Shown one piece after another: positions 1-8,577 of a DNA stretch of 64,000 bases. Source of the DNA: Alteraurantiacibacter buctensis. GTDB taxonomy: Bacteria > Pseudomonadota > Alphaproteobacteria > Sphingomonadales > Sphingomonadaceae. Location: NCBI RefSeq assembly GCF_009827655.1, contig NZ_WTYV01000007.1, forward strand, positions 143,823-207,822, written 5' to 3'. The number at the start of each line of letters is the position of its first letter. Position 1 is the stretch's first letter. The notes under the pieces are model-generated. The model saw nothing but the letters and a program-made list of their open reading frames with translations, was not told the DNA's origin and did no database searches. The translations under genes were made by a program, and so were the position numbers.

Positions 1-204
1 CCGGTCACGTCGCCGGTCACGTCGCCCGTCAGGTTGCCGGTCACGTCGCCCGTCACGTTGCCAGCCAGGTTACCGGTCACGTCGCCGGTCACGTCGCCCG
101 TCAGGTTGCCGGTCACATCGCCCGTCACGTTGCCAGCCAGGTTACCGGTCACGTCGCCGGTCACGTCGCCCGTCAGGTTGCCGGTCACATCGCCCGTCAC
201 GTTG
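1..204. repeat. 72-bp tandem repeat, nearly three copies
   Basis: Units begin at 1, 73 and 145 with the same start CCGGTCACGTCGCCGGTCAC. The third copy diverges after about 204. Copies differ by single bases only (for example ACGTCG against ACATCG), so they are young or homogenised. Each unit encodes 24 residues on the minus strand, made of six tetrapeptides. The array reaches base 1, so more copies may lie outside the window. Confidence 0.9.
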
Positions 205-461
205 CCAGTGATGTTCGTGGCATTGACGTTGGTTGCATTCAGGTTAGCAACATTGTTAATGTTGCCGCCGGCTGTATTTAGGTTCCCGCCGCCGGTGTTG
301 ATGTTTCCGCCGGCTGTATTGAGGGTGCCGCCAGTGTTAGCGACGCCAGGCTGGACAGTCACGACATCGCCGCCAATAGTAACCTGCGCCATAGCAGAGC
401 CGCTCAGCGATATTGCCGCAATGGCGGTGCCGGTGAGCCAGGCAATTTTCTTGCTATTCAT
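1..461 (-). CDS. Secreted tetrapeptide-repeat protein (C-terminus beyond window)
   Basis: The ATG at 461 follows a GGAG box six bases away and opens a frame that stays open to the window edge, 153 codons. Residues 1-25 look like a signal peptide: MNSKK, a hydrophobic core, then a cut after AMA before QVTIGGDV. Next comes a Gly/Asn/Thr-rich stretch of the type GGNINTGGGNLNTAGG, then NATNVNATNITGNVTG, then perfect tandem repeats of the four-residue theme TG(D/N)(V/L). Such repeats occur in large adhesins and tail-fibre-like proteins and probably fold as a regular beta structure. Asn-x-Thr sequons (NAT, NIT, NVT, NLT) are abundant. The plus-strand open frame over the same bases is proline-rich, has no ribosome site and is a shadow. 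The function is unknown; a surface or adhesin role is inferred. Confidence 0.75.
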   Translation of the reverse strand, partial: MNSKKIAWLTGTAIAAISLSGSAMAQVTIGGDVVTVQPGVANTGGTLNTAGGNINTGGGNLNTAGGNINNVANLNATNVNATNITGNVTGDVTGNLTGDVTGDVTGNLAGNVTGDVTGNLTGDVTGDVTGNLAGNVTGDVTGNLTGDVTGDVT

Positions 462-1028
462 GTTGGTCTCCATTCAAAACAGTTGGATCTAAAAAATCGT
501 GCGACCTGAAGGGCAACGCAGAAAGGCCGGGAGAACCCAGCCAACCGGTCACCTCAAATTTCTGAAGGACAATACGCCCTGCCAAATCATGCATCCCCCA
601 AGTTTGCACGTGCAAACAGCCCCGAACTGCTAGCTGCGGAATATGAACGCAGCGCGACAGCGCGTTAAGACTCATTACTGGTTGTAGACCACCGGAAGCC
701 CCGCCAAGTCAACACCTCAAATGGGGGGGGTGGTGGAAATGAGCATGATTCCCGATACTTTTGTGGAGGCTAAGTAGAGGAACAGAGGTCGAGCTATGCC
801 TCGATCAGCCCGAGAAGGTAGACGGGCGGGGTTAAGGGGGCACGGAATCGCGAATAAAATATACCCCGGAAATTGCCGACTTTCACGTCAAAGGCAGCAC
901 ATCTCCAGTCCGGGCCTTCTATTAAAGTATATAAATCAAATATATACTTAAAGTTCGCTTCAGGCTTGCCGTGGCGCGATTGCAGATGATCTGCTTGTCA
1001 GCCCGTTCAGCAAAATGGCGCGGTAGCG
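462..1028. other. Non-coding gap with AT-rich inverted repeat
   Basis: No convincing gene is present; short open frames here lack ribosome sites and family-like composition. A G8 run lies near 723-730. At 925-949 there is a perfect 9-bp inverted repeat (AAGTATATA / TATATACTT) around a 7-nt loop, striking in a GC-rich genome. It lies about 80 bp beyond the rfbB stop codon and could be a protein-binding site or a weak transcript-end structure. Confidence 0.5.
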
Positions 1029-2084
1029 TCAGCTGCGCCTTTCGACTTCTTGCCACCAGGCTTCATTATCAAGGAACCAACGCAAGGTGGCGACCAGCCC
1101 GGTGGCGAAATCATGTTGCGGTGCATAGCCCAGGTCTGATCGGGCCTTGCGCTCGTCAATCGCATAGCGCCGATCATGGCCGGCGCGGTCGGTTACAAAG
1201 GTCTTGAGTTCACTGGTGGCGCGCCCTTGTGCTGCCGGGGCCTGCGGGAAGCGGCGGGCGAGATCGGGGTCTTCAGCAAAGGTGCGGTCCACTTCGGCGC
1301 AGATGCGGTCGATCACCGCCATGTTGGGCAGTTCTTCGCCGCCGCCGATGTTGTAGGTTTCGCCCGGTTGGCCGTGCTGCAGGCAGGCATCGATCCCGCG
1401 GCAATGGTCTTCCACGTGCAGCCAGTCGCGCACGTTCATCCCGTCGCCGTAGATCGGCAGGGCACGGCCGTTGAGCGCGTTGAGAAGGAATAGCGGGATC
1501 AGCTTTTCGGGGTACTGGTACGGCCCGTAGTTGTTCGAGCAGTTGGTGGTGGTCACCTCCAGCCCGAAGGTGTGGTGATAGGCGCGCACCAGGTGATCGG
1601 ATGCCGCCTTTGAAGCCGAATAGGGTGAGTTGGGCGCATATGGCGTTACCTCGCTGAAGGCCGAGTCGTGCGGACCGAGCGAGCCGTAGACCTCATCAGT
1701 CGAAATATGGTGGAAGCGGTGCGGCACGCCCGACCCGTCCAGCCACACCGCGCGGGCGGCTTTCAGCAGGCTGTTGGTGCCCAGGATATTAGTGTCGATA
1801 AACGCATCGGGACCGCTGATTGATCGGTCCACATGGCTCTCGGCGGCGAAGTGAACGATGGTGGAAAGGCTCCGCTCGCGAAGCAGGCTTTCCACCAGCG
1901 CGGTGTCGCGGATGTCGCCAACCACCAGCTCGGCCTGGGTAATGCCGGCAATGGTAGCTGGATTTCCAGCGTAAGTCAGGCTGTCGAGCACCACGATCCG
2001 GTCAGCCGGATGGTGCTGCGCCCAGTAGTGGACGAAGTTGCCGCCGATAAATCCGGCGCCGCCCGTAACCAGCAAGTCAGCCAA
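1029..2084 (-). CDS. rfbB: dTDP-glucose 4,6-dehydratase
   Basis: Second step of dTDP-L-rhamnose synthesis: NAD+-dependent conversion of dTDP-glucose to dTDP-4-keto-6-deoxyglucose in the cytoplasm. The extended SDR Rossmann motif TGGAGFIG is near residue 7, the family TDE active-site motif is in HISTDEVYGSLG, and the YSASK catalytic Tyr/Lys pair follows. I chose the TTG at 2084 because it sits directly before the Rossmann strand (LADLLVTGG), has GGAGG nine bases upstream, and gives 351 residues, the usual RmlB length. The open frame continues upstream but there it only mirrors rfbD. It overlaps the rfbD stop by 8 bases, suggesting translational coupling as the last gene of rfbACDB. Confidence 0.93.
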   Translation of the reverse strand: MADLLVTGGAGFIGGNFVHYWAQHHPADRIVVLDSLTYAGNPATIAGITQAELVVGDIRDTALVESLLRERSLSTIVHFAAESHVDRSISGPDAFIDTNILGTNSLLKAARAVWLDGSGVPHRFHHISTDEVYGSLGPHDSAFSEVTPYAPNSPYSASKAASDHLVRAYHHTFGLEVTTTNCSNNYGPYQYPEKLIPLFLLNALNGRALPIYGDGMNVRDWLHVEDHCRGIDACLQHGQPGETYNIGGGEELPNMAVIDRICAEVDRTFAEDPDLARRFPQAPAAQGRATSELKTFVTDRAGHDRRYAIDERKARSDLGYAPQHDFATGLVATLRWFLDNEAWWQEVERRS

Positions 2085-2934
2085 GCGCCTTTTCCTCCAG
2101 CAGCATACGGCGCAGGTTGGTACGCCAGTGAGTGTACCCATCCCCAAGTAGGCCACGCGTGGCGCTGCAATCGAGCAGCGAAAAAGCCGGGCGCTGGGCA
2201 GGTGTGGGATAGTCCGCAGTCTTGATCGGAATAACGGGCACGGCCTTGTCCAGCAAGCCGCAGGCCAGCGCTTCTTCCTGAATCGCCACGGCAAAATCGT
2301 ACCACGAGGCGACACCCGCATCACTGTGATGCCACAAACCCGTGCCTCCCCGCGCGACCAGCTTCCAGATCGTGGCCGCAAGCCCTGGCGCCCAGGTGGG
2401 GGCGCCAATCTGGTCGGAGACAACCGACAGCCGGTCCCGCTCGGCCATCAGCCGCAGCATGTTGCGCACGAAATTCTCTCCGCCGGCGGAGTGAACCCAA
2501 GCCGAACGCACGATCAGTGCGTCAGGACCTGCGGCATCCTCGCCCGCCGCCTTGGTCCGGCCATAGACCGACAGCGGATTGCGCGAGTCGTGAGGCCGGT
2601 AGGCGCGAGCGGCTCGGCCATCAAACACGAAGTCCGTGGAGATGTGGACCATGCGGCCGGCGGTTCCAGCCAGACCTGCCGCCATAGCGGTCACGGCTCC
2701 GGCGTTGATCGCCTGCGCCAGCGCTTCCTCGCTCTCCGCTTTGTCGACGGCTGTGTAAGCGGCGGCATTGATCAGCAGGTCCGGGCTTTCGGCACGCACC
2801 CTGGCTTCCACGGCGGCGGCATCAGCGAGGTCGAGGTCTGCCCTGCCGATCGCCAGCACCCGGGCATTGGCTGGCGCGCTGGCTTGCAGGGCGCGGCCCA
2901 ACTGGCCCTCTGCTCCAGTGATAAGTACCTTCAC
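2077..2934 (-). CDS. rfbD: dTDP-4-dehydrorhamnose reductase
   Basis: Final step of dTDP-L-rhamnose synthesis: NAD(P)H reduction of dTDP-4-keto-L-rhamnose. 285 residues, normal for RmlD. The N-terminal nucleotide-binding motif ITGAEGQLGRAL is at residues 5-16, and the SDR Tyr-x3-Lys is in YGRTKAAGE. HISTDFVFDG is the typical RmlD block. The stop overlaps the rfbB start, and the start overlaps the rfbC stop by 4 bases, so the genes are packed as one transcript. The dTDP-rhamnose made here feeds surface polysaccharide or glycoprotein synthesis; no rhamnosyltransferase lies in this window. Confidence 0.93.
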   Translation of the reverse strand: MKVLITGAEGQLGRALQASAPANARVLAIGRADLDLADAAAVEARVRAESPDLLINAAAYTAVDKAESEEALAQAINAGAVTAMAAGLAGTAGRMVHISTDFVFDGRAARAYRPHDSRNPLSVYGRTKAAGEDAAGPDALIVRSAWVHSAGGENFVRNMLRLMAERDRLSVVSDQIGAPTWAPGLAATIWKLVARGGTGLWHHSDAGVASWYDFAVAIQEEALACGLLDKAVPVIPIKTADYPTPAQRPAFSLLDCSATRGLLGDGYTHWRTNLRRMLLEEKALG

Positions 2935-3476
2935 GCGAAGGCTTCCACTTGGGCCAACGTCAAGCCTGCCTTGTCCTTGGCGGACAAGGCAGGCACGATC
3001 CCGTCAAGTGGCCACTCAATACCCACTTCGGGATCGTCCCAGGCCAGCGTATGCTCGTTAGCCGGAGAATAAGGATAAGTACATTTGTAGAGGAAATCGG
3101 TATCGTTCTCCAGCGTGACGAAGCCGTGGGCGAACCCTTCGGGCACCCAGAACATCCGGTGGTTGGTCGCGCTCAGCTCAACCCCGTACCACTGGCCGAA
3201 GGTGGGCGATGAGCGTCGCAGGTCAACGGCCACGTCCCACACCACGCCGCGCACTACCCGCACCAATTTGCCCTGCGGTCCCGGATTCTGGAAATGCAGC
3301 CCGCGCAGCACCCCCTTTTGCGAACGGCTGTGGTTGTCCTGCACGAAATCGAGATGAAGCCCGGCGGCGGCAAAGGTGGCCCTGTTCCAGCTCTCGGTAA
3401 AGAAGCCGCGCTCATCACCGAACACGCGCGGTTCGATGATGAGCAGGCCGGGGATTGGGCATTCAATGATATGCAC
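2931..3476 (-). CDS. rfbC: dTDP-4-dehydrorhamnose 3,5-epimerase
   Basis: Epimerises C3 and C5 of dTDP-4-keto-6-deoxyglucose. 181 residues, the RmlC cupin length. Family blocks seen: FTESWNRATF near residue 27, QDNHSRSQKGVLRGLHFQ with the catalytic His region, and the C-terminal PEGFAHGFVTL segment. The codon preceding the stop region overlaps the rfbD start by 4 bases. The gap to rfbA is 11 bases. No oddities. Confidence 0.94.
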   Translation of the reverse strand: MHIIECPIPGLLIIEPRVFGDERGFFTESWNRATFAAAGLHLDFVQDNHSRSQKGVLRGLHFQNPGPQGKLVRVVRGVVWDVAVDLRRSSPTFGQWYGVELSATNHRMFWVPEGFAHGFVTLENDTDFLYKCTYPYSPANEHTLAWDDPEVGIEWPLDGIVPALSAKDKAGLTLAQVEAFA

Positions 3477-3487
3477 GGTTCCTGCCC

Positions 3488-4405
3488 CTATTGGTGGAGC
3501 AGTTGCAGCAAGTATTCGCCGTAACCCGACTTGCGCAGTGGCTCGGCCACGGCGAGCAAGCCCTCGTCGTCTATAAAGCCTTGGCGCCAGGCTATTTCTT
3601 CCGGGCAGCAGATCTTCTGGCCCTGCCGCTCCTCGGTAATGCGGACAAATTGTGCGGCATCGATCAGCGATCCGTGGGTGCCGGTATCCAGCCAGGCAAA
3701 TCCCCGGCCCATGATTTCAACGTGCAGGTGACCTTCGTCGAGATACAACCTGTTCAAATCAGTAATTTCGAGCTCTCCGCGTGCGGAGGGCTCCAGGTCC
3801 CGCGCCCTGTCCACAACCGTGCTGTCGTAGAAATACAATCCCGTTAAAGCGTAATGCGTCTTGGGCTGGGCGGGCTTCTCCTCGATCGAGCATGCGCGGC
3901 CCTCACCATCGAATTCGACGACGCCGTAATCCTGGGGGTTCCCCACGCGATAGGCGAACACGCTGGCCCCATCGACGCGCTCATCGGCGTTGCGCAGCAA
4001 TTGCGGCAGGCCGTGGCCGTAGAAGATGTTGTCACCCAGCACCAGGGCACTGGGCTGGCCGGCAATGTAGTCCGCGCCGATGTGGAATGCCTGGGCCAGC
4101 CCCTCAGGCTTGGGCTGCACGGCATAATCGATCGCCAAGCCCCATTCCCGCCCATCACCCAGGACGCGACGGAACTGCTCGCTGTCTTCGGGCGTAGTGA
4201 TGATCAGGATCTCGCGGATCCCGGCCAGCATCAGCGTGCTGATAGGGTAGTAAATCATTGGCTTGTCGAACACCGGCATGAGCTGCTTGGAGACACCGCG
4301 CGTCAGCGGAAAGAGCCGTGTGCCCGAGCCTCCCGCCAGCACCACCCCTTTGCGCCCCTTAGCCCGATCAGCAGCCTTCAAGCCGATTGCGCAATAATCC
4401 TGCAT
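3488..4405 (-). CDS. rfbA: Glucose-1-phosphate thymidylyltransferase
   Basis: First and committed step: dTTP plus glucose-1-phosphate gives dTDP-glucose. The nucleotidyltransferase signature [11 protein letters not shown] starts near residue 25, and [10 protein letters not shown] and the acidic metal site follow. At 305 residues it is slightly longer than usual because about 18 residues ([10 protein letters not shown]...) precede the core. The start is supported by GGAAGG five bases upstream of the ATG at 4405. It heads the minus-strand operon rfbACDB; a promoter should lie in 4406-4608, which holds no gene, but I cannot pin one. Confidence 0.93.
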   Translation of the reverse strand: MQDYCAIGLKAADRAKGRKGVVLAGGSGTRLFPLTRGVSKQLMPVFDKPMIYYPISTLMLAGIREILIITTPEDSEQFRRVLGDGREWGLAIDYAVQPKPEGLAQAFHIGADYIAGQPSALVLGDNIFYGHGLPQLLRNADERVDGASVFAYRVGNPQDYGVVEFDGEGRACSIEEKPAQPKTHYALTGLYFYDSTVVDRARDLEPSARGELEITDLNRLYLDEGHLHVEIMGRGFAWLDTGTHGSLIDAAQFVRITEERQGQKICCPEEIAWRQGFIDDEGLLAVAEPLRKSGYGEYLLQLLHQ

Positions 4406-4608
4406 TCATACCTTCCAAAAAACTCAGACACAACACACTAGTGCGTCGGAAAACACGCTTCGCTGGCTGAGCGGTCTAACGCAAGAAGTGTGGATTACAA
4501 CTCATACAAAGGGAAACTGGGCACCCAAACAAGCTATGTTCCAAGTCGGTGGTCACCGCCGTACACATGTCTTCCGTCGCGCCGTAGCATCTGATACGGG
4601 CTCTTCGC

Positions 4609-5208
4609 ATGAAAACGTTTCTTCATGTAGGCTGCGGGCCGGCGCGCAAAGATCTAACGACAAGGGGATTCGCAAGACCCGAATGGAGCGAGGTCCGGCT
4701 GGACATCGACCCCGCTGTTGAACCCGACGTTTTGGGTACAATGACTGACATGTCGTGCGTTGCTGACGCCAGCATGGATGCAGTCTTTTCAAGCCACAAT
4801 ATCGAGCACCTCTATCCGCATGAGACCCCTCTCGCACTCGGTGAGTTCATTCGTGTGCTCAAAAGTGACGGCTTTGCTGTCATAACTTGCCCAGATCTCC
4901 AATCAGTTTGTGCCTTGGTCGCAGCAGACAAATTGATGGAGCCCGCATATTTGTCTCCTGCGGGACCAATTTCACCGATCGACATTCTGTACGGGCACCG
5001 CCCTGCAATGGCACGCGGAAACCTGTTTATGGCGCATAGAAGTGGTTACACGAAGAGAGATCTGGCAGCAGCATTGCTGCGTGCAGGCTTTGCTACCGTT
5101 ACAGCTCGAGCCCGGCCTGAAAGCTTCGATCTCTGGGCCCTTGCGACAAAATCACCCAGAAGTGAAAATGAGATGAGAGATTTGGCAAGTGCCCATTTCC
5201 CTTTGTGA
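4609..5208 (+). CDS. Class I SAM-dependent methyltransferase
   Basis: 199 residues. The N-terminal HVGCGPARKD block is a shortened SAM-binding motif I. The acidic RLDIDPAVEPD follows (motif II), and FSSHNIEHLYPHE resembles motif IV of type-11 methyltransferases. FIRVLKSDGFAVITCPD is the usual post-I helix and strand. The substrate is unknown. Its base composition is clearly lower in GC than the flanks, and it lies 45 bp or so before the GT41 gene with similar composition, suggesting one acquired unit. Modification of a sugar or glycan is inferred only from context. Confidence 0.75.
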   Translation: MKTFLHVGCGPARKDLTTRGFARPEWSEVRLDIDPAVEPDVLGTMTDMSCVADASMDAVFSSHNIEHLYPHETPLALGEFIRVLKSDGFAVITCPDLQSVCALVAADKLMEPAYLSPAGPISPIDILYGHRPAMARGNLFMAHRSGYTKRDLAAALLRAGFATVTARARPESFDLWALATKSPRSENEMRDLASAHFPL

Positions 5209-5265
5209 CTCAATTGCAGAAATTTTGCTGGCTTTGCATGTTCATTCAAGGGGTTGCCAATCTCG

Positions 5266-7191
5266 ATGAGCACAGATGACGAGAATCATGATCTGGACAT
5301 CAACAGTCTTTATAAAAAGGCCTGCCATCTGAAAGAAAGTGGTTCTTGCGATGACGCAAAGGTTCTTTTCGAGACGGTTTTGCTACGCAAGCCAGATTGC
5401 TGGGAAGCATATTTTCACATCGGATGTATCCTTTTTGGCGAGAATGATTTCCAGGAAGCGGCACGAAGCTTCAAGAAATCGATTGCGATAAATCGTTTTT
5501 TCTATTTCTCTTACGCCAACTTAGGCTTATGCTTTGCGCGACTTAATCGGCACACCGATGCTATCGCGATGTACTGCGCCGCCATTGCAATTCAGCCCGA
5601 GAGTTATTCTGCATATTTTAATCTGGCGCTCACGTATTCGGAGATGGGCAAGACAGAAGAGGCCATTTCGACCCTAAAACGTGCGATCATGATTGATTCG
5701 GGGGCGGCCGAAGCAATGTTCAACCTTGCGAATGTCCTTGTGTCAGCTGGACGCCTGGAAGAAGCTATCGTAAATTATCGTCAGGCATTAACTCTGAAGC
5801 CAGATCTTCCTGGTGGTTATGGTCAACTGATCCATGCTAAGATGCTTATTTGCGATTGGTCAGATTTTCAAGAAATCAAACATTCGATTTTTGAGGGCCT
5901 TGAAAACGGCAATTCGACCTGTGCTCCTTTTGTAGCACTGTCTCTAACTGATTCAATTCATTTGCAACGGGCGGCTTCAAGTGCGTGGGCGCACCGGAAT
6001 TATCCAGTGACGGCCCCCGCCCAACCCAAAAGAGAGCCTAGCAAGGATGGCCGCATCCGCGTTGGCTACTATTCGATGGATTACCGGGACCACCCGGTCT
6101 CGACCCTTGTGTCAGGCCTAATCGAGGCACATGATAGGGCAAAGTTTGAGATCTTTGCCTTTTCTTACGGCAGTCAGACAGGCGGTCCAATGCGCCAGCG
6201 GATGGAAAACGCTTTTGACCATTTCCTGGACGTAAAGGACATGTCAGACTGGGAAATTCAGGCGAAGTCTCGTGAGTTGGGAATCGATATTGCGGTTGAT
6301 CTGGCCGGCTACACTACGAGATCGAGACCTGGCATCATGGCCCTGAGGCCTGCACCAATACAGGTAAGCTTCTTGGGCTTTGTTGGGCCTCAAGGCGTCG
6401 ACTACATTGACTATCTGATTTCGGATCCTGTAATCGTACCAGAAGAATTTAGAGAACTATATTCGGAGAAAATTGTTTACCTGCCCTGTTTTCAACCGAA
6501 TGATGGTAGCAGGGTTATTTCAGACCGCACCTTCGACAGGATCGAATTCGGTCTATCTGACAAGGATTTTGTATTTTGTTGCTTTAATCACAGCTATAAA
6601 TTCTCTCCAGATGTATTCTCCGCATGGATGGAAATTCTGCACTCATGCCCACAAGGAAAGTTGCTGCTTCTGGCAAGCAATTCCGCCACAGAAGCAAACT
6701 TACGGCGCGAAGCGGCCGCACGTGGGGTACACCCAGATCGCCTGGTGTTTGCTGGGCGTGTCCCACCAGCCGATTACCTGGCGCGCTTTCGCATGGCCGA
6801 TCTGTTTCTAGATACCCTACCTTACAATTCAGGCACCACCGCCAGCGATGCGCTCTGGGCGGGATTACCTGTGCTGACATGCGCCGGTGAGGCCTATGCA
6901 AGTCGTATGGCGGCAAGCCTGCTGACTGCAATTGGCGCATCTGAACTTATTACGGAGAATCTAGAAGACTACACAAAGAAAGCCATAATGCTTTCACAAA
7001 ATATGTCCGAAATTGCGCGTTTAAGATCTAAAATCGAGAATTCGCGAAAATTAAGAGGGGTTTATGACATCAAATTCTTCACGACGGGGCTAGAAGAGGC
7101 ATACCAAAAAATGTGGAGCCTTAAGGCCAATTCGCGCAATCCTGAGCACATTTCCATTATTCGAAATCGCAAGGGGCCGAAGAAGCGCTGA
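5266..7191 (+). CDS. TPR-containing GT41 O-GlcNAc-transferase-like protein
   Basis: 641 residues. Residues about 10-190 are tandem TPR units (for example AYFHIGCILFGENDFQEAARSF, AYFNLALTYSEMGKTEEAI). From about residue 265 the OGT/SPINDLY catalytic region begins with RVGYYSMDYRDHPV. It continues with IDIAVDLAGYT, QVSFLGFVGPQGVDYIDYLISDP, FCCFNHSYKFSPDVFSAWMEIL and FLDTLPYNSGTTASDALWAGLPVLT, the UDP-sugar-binding end. It probably moves a sugar from a nucleotide donor to Ser/Thr or Asn of a protein in the cytoplasm. I chose the ATG at 5266; a TTG at 5254 abuts the AAGGGG box and leaves no spacing. Its AT-rich composition differs from the flanks. The target is unknown. Confidence 0.85.
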   Translation: MSTDDENHDLDINSLYKKACHLKESGSCDDAKVLFETVLLRKPDCWEAYFHIGCILFGENDFQEAARSFKKSIAINRFFYFSYANLGLCFARLNRHTDAIAMYCAAIAIQPESYSAYFNLALTYSEMGKTEEAISTLKRAIMIDSGAAEAMFNLANVLVSAGRLEEAIVNYRQALTLKPDLPGGYGQLIHAKMLICDWSDFQEIKHSIFEGLENGNSTCAPFVALSLTDSIHLQRAASSAWAHRNYPVTAPAQPKREPSKDGRIRVGYYSMDYRDHPVSTLVSGLIEAHDRAKFEIFAFSYGSQTGGPMRQRMENAFDHFLDVKDMSDWEIQAKSRELGIDIAVDLAGYTTRSRPGIMALRPAPIQVSFLGFVGPQGVDYIDYLISDPVIVPEEFRELYSEKIVYLPCFQPNDGSRVISDRTFDRIEFGLSDKDFVFCCFNHSYKFSPDVFSAWMEILHSCPQGKLLLLASNSATEANLRREAAARGVHPDRLVFAGRVPPADYLARFRMADLFLDTLPYNSGTTASDALWAGLPVLTCAGEAYASRMAASLLTAIGASELITENLEDYTKKAIMLSQNMSEIARLRSKIENSRKLRGVYDIKFFTTGLEEAYQKMWSLKANSRNPEHISIIRNRKGPKKR

Positions 7192-7271
7192 TTACCATTA
7201 ACACCTTCCTGATGCTGAGCGAGCACTTTGGAATGGTCCATGAGGACAGCAATTTGGATTGGTGAAAGTCG

Positions 7272-7691
7272 ATGATTAGCAAGCTTTGCTTCACGCGCAG
7301 TAAGCGCTCAATATCCTGTCTGTTGTCGGTGATGCTTTCCTTGGGGGCGCCGATACACGTTCATGCCGAAGGCTTCGTCAACAGCCGCGCCGGGTGGGCA
7401 TCGCTGACGCCGGAGGCGCGCGCCGCCTATGTCCAGGGCCTCAATGACAGCCTGAACTATTTCTTTGCCGACGATACGCTGATCGAGGCGCTGGCCAAAC
7501 GCGGGCGCACCCGCTGCCTGATCGAGCAGGGGGCCACCGCCGCCGGTCTCGCCGCCCAGATCACCGCCGCCTATGACGAGCCGCAGTATTTCAACTCGGC
7601 CCCCGTGGCGGTCTATATCCTCAAGATCGGCGAGCTGTGCCGCCCATACATCAACCGCGAGCGGCAGGAATACGGGCTGGCCCCGCAGTGA
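7272..7691 (+). CDS. Exported hypothetical protein
   Basis: 139 residues with a positively charged N-terminus, a hydrophobic core and a likely cut after HVHA near residue 32. The mature part is helical and contains two cysteines (RCLIEQG and GELCRPY) that could form a disulfide in the periplasm. I do not recognise the family. The stop codon overlaps a GTG start of the next gene (GTGA), so translation is probably coupled. GC content returns here to the high level of the genome after the low-GC pair upstream. Confidence 0.65.
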   Translation: MISKLCFTRSKRSISCLLSVMLSLGAPIHVHAEGFVNSRAGWASLTPEARAAYVQGLNDSLNYFFADDTLIEALAKRGRTRCLIEQGATAAGLAAQITAAYDEPQYFNSAPVAVYILKIGELCRPYINRERQEYGLAPQ

Positions 7692-8149
7692 TTGCTGCCG
7701 GATCGGGATCGGGTGCAAAGGGGCTGATCGCCGCGCTGGGGCTGGAACCGCACCGCGAAGGCGGCTGGTACCGCGAGTTGTGGCGCGGCGCGCCGGGCGC
7801 GGACGGGCGGGCCGTGGCCACCTCGATCCATTTCCTGCTGCAGGCGGATGAACGCTCGCACTGGCACCGCGTCGATGCGGCGGAGATCTGGCTGTGGCAC
7901 GCGGGCGATCCGCTGGTGTTGCGCGAGGCAGCGGACGAGGCCGGACCGGCCGGCCAGGTGGTGCTTGGCCCGGACCATGCGGCAGGCCAGGCCTTGCAGC
8001 ACACCATCGCCCCGCACCACTGGCAGGCGGCGGAACCCGCAGCCGGCGGCACGCACGGCTATACGCTGGTGTCCTGCGTGGTTGCCCCGGGGTTCGACTT
8101 TGCCGGCTTCACCCTGGCGGCAGAGGGCTGGGAGCCGGGCCAGCCTTGA
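7688..8149 (+). CDS. Cupin family protein (Cupin_5/DUF985)
   Basis: 153 residues from a GTG that overlaps the previous stop. LIAALGLEPHREGGWYRELWRG is the opening signature of the DUF985 cupin family. HFLLQADERSHWHRVDAAEIWLWHAGDPL supplies the histidine-rich cupin core, and HGYTLVSCVVAPGFDFAGFTLA closes the barrel. The biochemical role of this family is not established. Family members usually start like this, so the short overlapped GTG start fits better than the longer upstream extension. Its own stop overlaps the TTG start of the next gene. Confidence 0.8.
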   Translation: MIAAGSGSGAKGLIAALGLEPHREGGWYRELWRGAPGADGRAVATSIHFLLQADERSHWHRVDAAEIWLWHAGDPLVLREAADEAGPAGQVVLGPDHAAGQALQHTIAPHHWQAAEPAAGGTHGYTLVSCVVAPGFDFAGFTLAAEGWEPGQP

Positions 8150-8577
8150 TCCGTGCGGGCCTGCGGTGGCTACTGGGCCTGTTTTACCTGGCGGCGGGCT
8201 GGTTCCACCTGACCACGCCTGCCCCGTTCCTGGCCATCATGCCCGGCTGGGTGCCGTGGCCGCTGGAGGTGGTTTACTGGACCGGCCTTGCCGAGGTGGC
8301 CGGCGCACTGGCCCTGCTGCAACCCTTCGGTCCGCTATTGAGGAAGGCCGGCGGCGCGGGCCTGGCGGCCTATGCCCTGGCCGTGTGGCCGGCCAACTTC
8401 AACCACCTGCTGATCGATCTGGCCCGGCCCGATGGCGGCTGGGGGCTGGCCTATCACCTGCCCCGCCTGGCCGCCCAGCCGCTGCTGGTATGGGCCGCCT
8501 TGTGGACGGGCGGAGTGACCGGCTGGCCATTCCGCCCGCCCCCGGCTCATTCGGCTGGTTCTGCCTCCACCGAGTAA
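8146..8577 (+). CDS. DoxX-like small membrane protein
   Basis: 143 residues from a TTG overlapping the previous stop. Four hydrophobic segments are visible: LLGLFYLAAGWFHL, VVYWTGLAEVAGALALL, AGLAAYALAVWPANF and LAAQPLLVWAALW. The pattern FYLAAGWFHLTTPAPFLAIMPGWVPWP matches DoxX-like/YphA-type membrane proteins of unknown function. The 3' end runs 31 bp into the 3' end of the convergent dioxygenase gene. Third of a coupled trio. Confidence 0.72.
   Translation: MIRAGLRWLLGLFYLAAGWFHLTTPAPFLAIMPGWVPWPLEVVYWTGLAEVAGALALLQPFGPLLRKAGGAGLAAYALAVWPANFNHLLIDLARPDGGWGLAYHLPRLAAQPLLVWAALWTGGVTGWPFRPPPAHSAGSASTE

Noticed and set aside
1-204. Possible CRISPR array
   Set aside because: The 72-bp units are contiguous without spacers and stay in one coding frame.
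34-492. Plus-strand open frame rich in Pro-Val-Thr repeats
   Set aside because: It has no ribosome site or known composition. The minus strand gives a signal peptide, ribosome site and sensible repeat protein.
454-675. Small minus-strand open frame in the gap
   Set aside because: It overlaps the start of the repeat protein and has no family-like sequence.
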